DNA from: Mangrovibacter plantisponsor
Lineage (GTDB): Bacteria; Pseudomonadota; Gammaproteobacteria; Enterobacterales; Enterobacteriaceae
Length of the DNA: 64,000 nt
Direction: 5' to 3'
Assembly: GCF_003182475.1 (NCBI RefSeq)
Contig: NZ_QGTS01000008.1
Span: forward strand, 62,001 to 126,000
Below, in pieces: positions 58,679 to 64,000 of this stretch (the first letter of the stretch is position 1; each line of letters opens with the position of its first letter). The translations under genes were made by a program, and so were the position numbers. Under the pieces are notes generated by a model, which was given only the letters and a program-made list of their open reading frames with translations, made no database searches and was not told the origin of the DNA.

Positions 58679-58785
58679 AACTTCATAGCCTTATAACTTT
58701 ATTATCGCAATTGAAAGCGTTTTCAGAGATTCGGTATGCCATCGAGAGTGATGATGCGCAGGGTTTTATAGAGGTTAAACGTTTC

Positions 58786-58811
58786 ACGTATCATCACCTA
58801 TGCTGATACGT
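58786..58811. repeat. Inverted repeat upstream of mqo
   Basis: acgtatca / tgatacgt, 8 bp perfect with a 10-base spacer, 108 bp before the mqo start. It is a candidate operator; the binding protein is unknown. Confidence 0.5.
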
Positions 58812-59166
58812 TAACACCAGGCAATGAAATTTTAAATAATTTTTAAATTATAAATTTTTTTGTTTTATTAATGTTTCTTAATTGTAAAACGAAGCATCCC
58901 TGTATAAACAGACGATTGCATAGTTTTCAAACAACCATTCCCGAGCAATCGACAATAGCATTACCTTATCATTTAGCGCAACACCCCCTGCAACCTTTGA
59001 TTTTCAGTGCTATTGCGGGATCCTGACAGGCACCGAGTTCTCTTTCTTGTTCCATAACCAGATAAATCTGTGAGTGGAATCGCATTCATCCTCAGCGCAT
59101 GGTTATGCAGTAAATAAAATTATTTATATAACAATGAACTGGAAAGTGAGCCTGATTACCAGCAAT

Positions 59167-59191
59167 AAAAAAATGCCCGCTGAATGCAGGC
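59167..59191 (-). terminator. Second minus-strand terminator downstream of cutC/MicL
   Basis: On the minus strand GCCTGC-ATTCA-GCGGGC is followed by ATTTTTTT. It stands 48 bases beyond the MicL terminator and may be a back-up. Confidence 0.65.
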
Positions 59192-59238
59192 GTATCTATA
59201 ATTTTTGGTTATTTATCGCGTTAACAGAAATTCAGGCA

Positions 59239-59268
59239 TAAAAAAAGCCCCGACAAAAGATCGGGGCC
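59239..59268 (-). terminator. Terminator of cutC and MicL
   Basis: On the minus strand GCCCCGA-TCTTTTG-TCGGGGC is followed by seven T residues. Confidence 0.9.
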
Positions 59269-59541
59269 TGGTACATGCAAACATCATATTGGGCGACATG
59301 ATGTGCGGCAAAAATCAGTTTTCCGTGTGACCGGACAGAATCGCTTTCATCTCTGCTACCGCAGAGGCACTTACCCGGTAACGGCGAAACTCATCTGCAT
59401 CCGGGTCTGCTGACATGGATACACCCTGATGCTGGTAACGCATAACCGATGGCACATATTCTCCGGCCGAGCTGTGAAGTTCCTGAATACCGTTTTCAAC
59501 CAACAACCGGATGTTGGACGGGCGCACGCCCGCTCCTGCCA
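59239..59541 (-). ncRNA. micL: sRNA MicL (3' part of cutC and downstream)
   Basis: In E. coli the sigma-E-dependent sRNA MicL (307 nt) starts inside cutC, ends at the cutC terminator, and is processed to an 80-nt MicL-S that represses lpp. Here a sigma-E-type promoter inside cutC places a start near 59541. The first strong terminator downstream of cutC ends near 59239, giving about 303 nt. The 3' UTR part (59239-59318) has a CATCAT...ATGATG hairpin and the terminator stem. Ends are inferred, not measured. Confidence 0.72.
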
Positions 59542-60061
59542 TAATAATTGGAGTTCCGGCAATCCCAATAAGTTCCCTCAACAATGCAATTCCTTTCTCT
59601 GCACTGGCTGCCTGCCCGGATGTCAGTACCCGGGCAACACCCAAATCAGCTAACTGGCACAGCGCTTCCCGGGGGGAGCGGCATACATCGAAGGCGCGGT
59701 GAAAAGTCACTGCCATACTCCCTGCTGCTGCCATCACTCGCGACATTCTCGGCAAATCCACCTCACCATCTTCCCCCAGCACACCAGTTACAATGCCCGG
59801 GAACCCGGTATCACGCATCCGGGAAATATCATCCAGCATGATTTCAAAGGAGTGTTCGTCGTAACAAAAGTCGCCACCACGTGGGCGAACAATTGGGTGA
59901 ACGGGCAGCGTAACCATGCGGCGAACCGCCTGTAACAGGCCCGCTGACGGGGTCAGGCCGCCTTCGGCAGGTGCGGAACATAACTCAATTCGGTCAGCGC
60001 CGGACTGCTGCGCAACCAGGGCGCAATCCAGGCTATAACAACAGATCTCCAGCAACGCCAT
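59315..60061 (-). CDS. cutC: CutC family protein (copper homeostasis)
   Basis: The 248-residue TIM-barrel protein equals E. coli CutC, with HPIVRPRGGDFCY, AVTFHRAFDVC, VLTSGQAASAEKG and IIMAGAGVRPSNI. Its old link to copper tolerance in E. coli was later explained by loss of the sRNA MicL, which is encoded in its 3' part, so the protein's own function is unsettled. The start at 60061 has GGAGA at 6-base spacing; the in-frame ATG at 60067 would leave no spacing. Confidence 0.96.
   Translation of the reverse strand: MALLEICCYSLDCALVAQQSGADRIELCSAPAEGGLTPSAGLLQAVRRMVTLPVHPIVRPRGGDFCYDEHSFEIMLDDISRMRDTGFPGIVTGVLGEDGEVDLPRMSRVMAAAGSMAVTFHRAFDVCRSPREALCQLADLGVARVLTSGQAASAEKGIALLRELIGIAGTPIIMAGAGVRPSNIRLLVENGIQELHSSAGEYVPSVMRYQHQGVSMSADPDADEFRRYRVSASAVAEMKAILSGHTEN
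59548..59576 (-). promoter_or_regulatory. Sigma-E promoter of MicL inside cutC
   Basis: On the minus strand GGAACTT (59570-59576), 17 bases, then TCCAA (59548-59552). The -35 is a perfect sigma-E element and sits at the RELI codons, where E. coli cutC (MELI) has the MicL promoter. Confidence 0.65.
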
Positions 60062-60141
60062 TGACATTCTCCTTTTTACACTTAACCTGGTAGGTGTCCG
60101 TTTCGTCATTAGTCTGATTTATCTTTTCAAGCAGGGCAATC

Positions 60142-61281
60142 ATGACATTCAATTTCGATGAGCATACCGACCGCTATCACAGCGACAGCATTAAATGGAA
60201 TCACTGGCCGCCCTCCGTACTGCCAATGTGGGTAGCGGATACCGATTTTCGCTCCCCGCCTTGCGTAATTGAGGCGCTGCAGGCCCGTGTTGCACAAGGT
60301 GTGTTTGGATACGGTAAACATCCGGATGGCCTGGCTGAGGCCGTAGTTAACTGGCTGGCTAACCGTTACGACTGGCATATTGAGCCGGAGTGGCTGGTCT
60401 TTATTCCTGGTGTGGCAACCGGGTTGAATCTTGCCGTGCGCGCTTATTGCGGCCCGGACCAGGGAACGCTCGCACCGGAACCCATCTATCCACCATTTCG
60501 TAAAGCGGCACGCCTGGCGGGGCACACCCAGCTAAATGCACCGTTGTATCTGCAGAATGAACGGTGGGTGATGAATCTTGAGGAAGTCGAACCTCAGTTG
60601 TTGGGTAACGAGCGGTTACTGATGTTATGTAACCCGCAAAACCCTGGCGGGACGGTGTATCGCCGTGATGAGTTGTTAGAACAACTGGCCTTTGCGCAAC
60701 GCAATAACCTGATAGTCTGCTCTGATGAAATCCATTGTGACTTGTTGTTGGATGAAGGTACGCGCCATATTCCCTTCGCCAGCCTGAGTGACGACGCAGC
60801 ACAGCGTACAGTCACCCTGATGGCACCGTCCAAAACCTGGAACATCGCCGGGCTGGGTGCTTCTTTTGCAATTATCGCCAACCCAGTATTGCGCCAGCGT
60901 TTTGTTGCCACGCGGGCAGGTATTGTCCCTGAAGTGGATATACTGGCGATTACGGCTGCAGAGGCAGCATTGCGAGAAGGCGGGCCATGGCTGGACGCAC
61001 AATTGCAGGTGTTGCGTAACAACCGCGATACGCTTTGTGCAGCCATAAACGCCCTGCCCGGTTTATCAGTCATCCCTCCTGAAGGCACCTACCTTGCCTG
61101 GGTAGACTGTTCAGGGCTGCCTGTTGATAACCCGGCGAAATTCTTCCTGGGCGCCGGGTTAGGTTTTTCACCAGGGCGCGATTTTGGTAACAGCAGTTTT
61201 GTGCGCATTAATTTTGGCTGCACCCAGGAAACGCTCAACGAAGCTATCCTGCGTATCCAGCGCGCGGTTAATGCGCTGTAG
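60142..61281 (+). CDS. PLP-dependent C-S lyase / aminotransferase (MalY/PatB type)
   Basis: This 379-residue fold-type I PLP enzyme has the MalY/PatB signature: WVADTDFRSPPCVIEAL near the N-terminus, LLMLCNPQNPGG, CSDEIHCDL, the PLP lysine in SKTWNIAGL (Lys231), and a C-terminal VRINFG. Such enzymes cleave cystathionine or cysteine conjugates, and E. coli MalY also represses maltose genes. The substrate here is unknown, and it is too divergent from MalY to use that symbol. It is divergent from cutC with an 80-bp spacer and has no equivalent at this place in E. coli. yecM converges on it, 12 bases away. Confidence 0.9.
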   Translation: MTFNFDEHTDRYHSDSIKWNHWPPSVLPMWVADTDFRSPPCVIEALQARVAQGVFGYGKHPDGLAEAVVNWLANRYDWHIEPEWLVFIPGVATGLNLAVRAYCGPDQGTLAPEPIYPPFRKAARLAGHTQLNAPLYLQNERWVMNLEEVEPQLLGNERLLMLCNPQNPGGTVYRRDELLEQLAFAQRNNLIVCSDEIHCDLLLDEGTRHIPFASLSDDAAQRTVTLMAPSKTWNIAGLGASFAIIANPVLRQRFVATRAGIVPEVDILAITAAEAALREGGPWLDAQLQVLRNNRDTLCAAINALPGLSVIPPEGTYLAWVDCSGLPVDNPAKFFLGAGLGFSPGRDFGNSSFVRINFGCTQETLNEAILRIQRAVNAL

Positions 61282-61293
61282 GGTAAATGTGTA

Positions 61294-61869
61294 TTATTGA
61301 GTGCCCGCATCCTGTTCACTGTTAATAATGGCATCCAGTGGCCATGGGTGGAATTTAATAGTCACCGTGCCATCAGTGACAGCGAGCGTGGGGTTAGGTA
61401 AGCGCTCTCCATCACCTGCCGGGGAGCTGGTTTTAATGCTGATGCCAGGTTTTGCCAGCCCGGCATCAGACAGCAGCGCCACCGCACGGGCGTTTAACGT
61501 TGCCGGGTCGCCGGGAAGCACAATTTCAATATGTTCCCAGCCCTCGTGGGGGTAACGCTTAGCACCGGGCCAGGGCAATTCAATCAATGTGAAGGACCAG
61601 CCCGCGGCTTCCACAGGCTGTTTCAACCGGAACAGGCATACAGGCCGCCCATTAATCAGCTTTTCTGAAAGTAATTCTCCACAACGCAGGAATCCCGTTT
61701 TCCAGCGTTCAGCTGTCGTGTTCTGGTGGCAGCGCAGCGAAATATGGTCTGCCTCCCGCTTGCCCAGTTCCAGGCCCAGTTGGCCCGCCAGTTGCGCCAG
61801 AGCCTGCTCAAAACGCGGTAAATCGGCTTTAATATCTGCAAGTTCTTCAATGATCTGCCAGTCGTTCAT
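61294..61869 (-). CDS. yecM: YecM family protein
   Basis: The 191-residue product (E. coli 190) belongs to a VOC/glyoxalase-like fold family, with conserved [29 protein letters not shown] and [15 protein letters not shown]. These contain the His and Glu residues expected to bind a metal. The function is unknown. It is divergent from argS. Confidence 0.95.
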   Translation of the reverse strand: MNDWQIIEELADIKADLPRFEQALAQLAGQLGLELGKREADHISLRCHQNTTAERWKTGFLRCGELLSEKLINGRPVCLFRLKQPVEAAGWSFTLIELPWPGAKRYPHEGWEHIEIVLPGDPATLNARAVALLSDAGLAKPGISIKTSSPAGDGERLPNPTLAVTDGTVTIKFHPWPLDAIINSEQDAGTQ

Positions 61870-61994
61870 CGCCCACTCCTGTAAAAAAACGCTACTCTAC
61901 CCGTTTCCCCGCTCCAGGCCAACGCTACTCAGGTGCATTTTTAGGCAAACAATGCCCCCAGAGGCAGGCACACCAGGGAATGGCGGCTCGCTTA

Positions 61995-62023
61995 CTGACG
62001 CCTTCGGACAAATGCAGTATAAT
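61995..62023 (+). promoter_or_regulatory. Sigma-70 promoter of argS
   Basis: CTGACG (-35), 17 bases, then a perfect TATAAT (-10, 62018-62023), about 67 bases before the argS start. Confidence 0.7.
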
Positions 62024-62089
62024 CGCGCCCTTATTTCTGTATGTACACGCTTCCTGTCAGGGAATCGCGCAGCTAAAAAAGGTATTCAG

Positions 62090-63820
62090 GTGAATATTCA
62101 GGCACTTCTTTCAGATAAAGTCAGTCAGGCACTGATTGCAGCAGGCGCAAGCACAGATTGCGAACCACAGGTTCGCCAGTCTGCCAAAGTTCAGTTCGGT
62201 GATTATCAGGCAAACGGTGTGATGGCTCAGGCCAAAAAACTGGGAATGCCTCCCCGTCAGTTGGCTGAGAAAGTGCTCGAAAACCTGGATTTAACCGGAA
62301 TTGCCAGCAAAGTTGAAATTGCCGGGCCTGGCTTTATTAATATTTTTCTCGACCCGGTATTTCTGGCAGCCCAGGTTGAGCAGGCAGTGGTTTCTGAGCG
62401 TGCTGGTGTCAGCACCATTGCAACACCTGAAACCATCGTCATTGACTACTCCGCCCCGAACGTTGCCAAAGAAATGCACGTTGGCCACCTGCGCTCAACC
62501 ATCATTGGTGATGCAGCCGCCCGTACTTTGAGCTTCCTTGGGCACAAAGTCATCCGTGCCAACCATGTTGGCGACTGGGGTACTCAGTTCGGGATGCTGA
62601 TTGCATTTCTGGAAAAACAGCAGCAAGAAAACGCCGGTGAAATGGCACTTGCCGACCTGGAAGGGTTCTACCGCGAAGCCAAAAAACATTACGACGAAGA
62701 TGAAGCCTTCGCTGAACGTGCCCGTGGGTATGTGGTTAAGCTGCAAGGCGGTGATGAATACTGCCGGGAAATGTGGCGTAAGCTGGTCGATATTACCATG
62801 ACCCAGAACCAAATCACTTATGACCGACTGAACGTAACATTAACCCGCGACGACGTGATGGGTGAAAGCCTGTACAACGCCATGCTGCCGGGTATTGTCG
62901 CTGATCTGAAAGCCAAAGGCCTTGCAGTAGAAAGTGAAGGCGCTACTGTCGTGTTCCTTGATGAGTTCAAGAACAAGGAAGGCGAACCGATGGGCGTTAT
63001 TATTCAGAAGAAAGATGGCGGCTATCTGTATACCACTACTGACATTGCCTGTGCCAAATACCGCTATGAAACACTGCATGCAGACCGTGTGCTCTACTAT
63101 ATTGATTCCCGCCAGCACCAGCACCTTATGCAGGCATGGACCATAGTGCGTAAAGCCGGTTATGTGCCTGAATCGGTACCTCTGGAGCACCACATGTTCG
63201 GCATGATGCTGGGCAAAGATGGTAAACCGTTTAAAACCCGTGCGGGTGGTACAGTTAAACTTGCCGACCTGCTGGACGAAGCACTGGAGCGCGCCCGTAA
63301 ACTGGTCAGTGAGAAAAACCCGGACATGCCTGCCGATGAACTGAACGCACTGGCAAATGCGGTTGGAATTGGCGCAGTAAAATATGCTGACCTGTCTAAA
63401 AACCGTACCACTGACTACGTTTTCGACTGGGACAACATGCTGGCGTTTGAGGGCAATACCGCACCCTATATGCAGTATGCCTACACTCGTGTGCTGTCTG
63501 TTTTCCGCAAAGCCGGAATTGATGAGCAGTCAATTACTGCACCAGTCGTGATCGGTAACGAGCGCGAATCTGTGCTGGCAGCCCGCCTGTTGCAGTTAGA
63601 AGAAACGCTTGCTGTAGTGGTTCGCGATGGCACCCCGCATGTTATGTGCGCCTACTTATATGATGTTGCCGGGTTGTTCTCCGCATTTTATGAGCACTGC
63701 CCTATTCTCAGTGCAGAACAACCCGTGCGTGACAGCCGCCTGCAGTTAGCGCGCCTGACAGCCAAAGTGCTGAAAATCGGCCTGGATACCCTGGGTATTG
63801 AAACTGTAGAGCGGATGTAA
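62090..63820 (+). CDS. argS: Arginyl-tRNA synthetase
   Basis: ArgS charges tRNA-Arg. The 576-residue product (E. coli 577) has the Add-1 domain at the N-terminus. The class I HIGH-type motif is HVGHLRS. The KMSKS equivalent lies in [10 protein letters not shown], and the DALR anticodon-binding domain is at the C-terminus, ending GIETVERM. The start is GTG 62090 ([12 protein letters not shown]), as in E. coli, with AAGG upstream. The frame stays open upstream for about 160 codons, but that lies over yecM and the promoter and is not coding. Confidence 0.97.
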   Translation: MNIQALLSDKVSQALIAAGASTDCEPQVRQSAKVQFGDYQANGVMAQAKKLGMPPRQLAEKVLENLDLTGIASKVEIAGPGFINIFLDPVFLAAQVEQAVVSERAGVSTIATPETIVIDYSAPNVAKEMHVGHLRSTIIGDAAARTLSFLGHKVIRANHVGDWGTQFGMLIAFLEKQQQENAGEMALADLEGFYREAKKHYDEDEAFAERARGYVVKLQGGDEYCREMWRKLVDITMTQNQITYDRLNVTLTRDDVMGESLYNAMLPGIVADLKAKGLAVESEGATVVFLDEFKNKEGEPMGVIIQKKDGGYLYTTTDIACAKYRYETLHADRVLYYIDSRQHQHLMQAWTIVRKAGYVPESVPLEHHMFGMMLGKDGKPFKTRAGGTVKLADLLDEALERARKLVSEKNPDMPADELNALANAVGIGAVKYADLSKNRTTDYVFDWDNMLAFEGNTAPYMQYAYTRVLSVFRKAGIDEQSITAPVVIGNERESVLAARLLQLEETLAVVVRDGTPHVMCAYLYDVAGLFSAFYEHCPILSAEQPVRDSRLQLARLTAKVLKIGLDTLGIETVERM

Positions 63821-63848
63821 TACTGCAGTTTTTCGTTTACCTGAAACA

Positions 63849-63878
63849 GTGAGCGGGGCCATAAGCCCCGCTCACTGT
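63849..63878. terminator. Terminator after argS
   Basis: gtgagcgggg / ccccgctcac, a 10-bp stem with a 7-base loop, is followed by tgtattta. It lies between argS and a convergent partial gene and may serve both. Confidence 0.8.
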
Positions 63879-63892
63879 ATTTAACACCGTTG

Positions 63893-64000
63893 TTAAAAAT
63901 AACGGCGCAGGTATTCCGTCAGGCACAAAATCGCCATGGCCTGTCCATAAGGCATTGAAGTGAGAGGAATATCACGGTAAAAATCCAGGCTGCTGCCCAT
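63893..64000 (-). CDS. C-terminal end of an unidentified gene (cut by window edge)
   Basis: The minus strand is open from the window edge to a TAA at 63893-63895, giving 35 residues: SSLDFYRDIPLTSMPYGQAM, then AILCLTEYLRRYF. The closing PYGQAMAILCLTEYL resembles the C-terminus of GH105/GH88-type unsaturated glycosyl hydrolases, but this is too short to name. It converges on argS. Confidence 0.55.
   Translation of the reverse strand: MGSSLDFYRDIPLTSMPYGQAMAILCLTEYLRRYF

Larger units (their letters stand above)
58679..59238. other. Long AT-rich spacer upstream of mqo
   Basis: There is no gene I can support in these 560 bases. They hold a perfect 8-bp inverted repeat (58786-58811) near mqo, an AT-rich stretch around 58830-58880, and a minus-strand hairpin with a T-run at 59167-59191. 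mqo must be transcribed from somewhere in the left half. Confidence 0.55.

Noticed and set aside
61589-62089. Long N-terminal extension of argS
   Set aside because: It runs over yecM and the argS promoter; GTG 62090 gives the exact family start with a ribosome site.

Overview
The window is a chromosomal segment of an enteric gammaproteobacterium (Enterobacteriaceae). Nearly every gene can be matched by protein similarity and order to the Escherichia coli / Salmonella segment running from manXYZ to argS. A second, FtsI-like penicillin-binding protein beside cspC is shared with Salmonella-type genomes and is not in E. coli K-12, so a Salmonella/Citrobacter/Enterobacter-like relative is likely; I cannot name the species.

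Layout. 1-2.1 kb: end of the mannose PTS operon (manY partial, manZ, yobD). 2.1-6.2 kb: mntP behind a Mn2+ riboswitch and Fur-like box, rlmA, the PBP3 paralogue and yobF-cspC. 6.6-11 kb: a metallo-beta-lactamase-fold hydrolase, yebO, mgrB, yobH, kdgR, yebQ. 11-22.7 kb: htpX (with a heat-shock promoter), proQ-prc, msrC, the lipid-transport pair letA-letB, rsmF, yebV, yebW, pphA. 22.7-29.8 kb is the accessory part: a chemoreceptor, an orphan secreted protein, a YjfB-type motility protein, a small membrane protein and a membrane GGDEF-EAL protein. Three of these have good sigma-28 (FliA) promoter matches. The part ends in an IS3-type and phage-integrase scar. 29.8-36 kb: the overlapping sRNA pair SdsR/RyeA, yebY, holE, yobB, ptrB, yebF, yebG (LexA box) and purT (PurR box). 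36-43 kb: central carbon block eda-edd, zwf, hexR, pykA. 43-48.2 kb: lpxM, mepM and the Zur-controlled znuA / znuCB zinc importer. 48.3-53.6 kb: ruvAB and the aspS-nudB-yebC-ruvC operon. 53.9-57 kb: yecE, yecN, cmoA-cmoB. 57-64 kb: mqo, cutC with the sRNA MicL in its 3' part, a MalY/PatB-type C-S lyase, yecM, argS and the tail of an unidentified gene.

Compared with E. coli K-12, I do not see yebE, yebZ-yobA, exoX, yebB, yecD or torYZ at their usual positions. Present here but not at the equivalent E. coli positions are the PBP3 paralogue, the MBL hydrolase, the sigma-28 island, mqo and the C-S lyase.

Most of the window is conserved housekeeping sequence. The least-explained part is the sigma-28 island (22.7-29.3 kb). 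It would put chemosensing, a small motility protein and c-di-GMP turnover under the flagellar sigma factor, next to a decayed integration site at the SdsR locus. I found no CRISPR array, tRNA, rRNA or obvious defence or toxin system.
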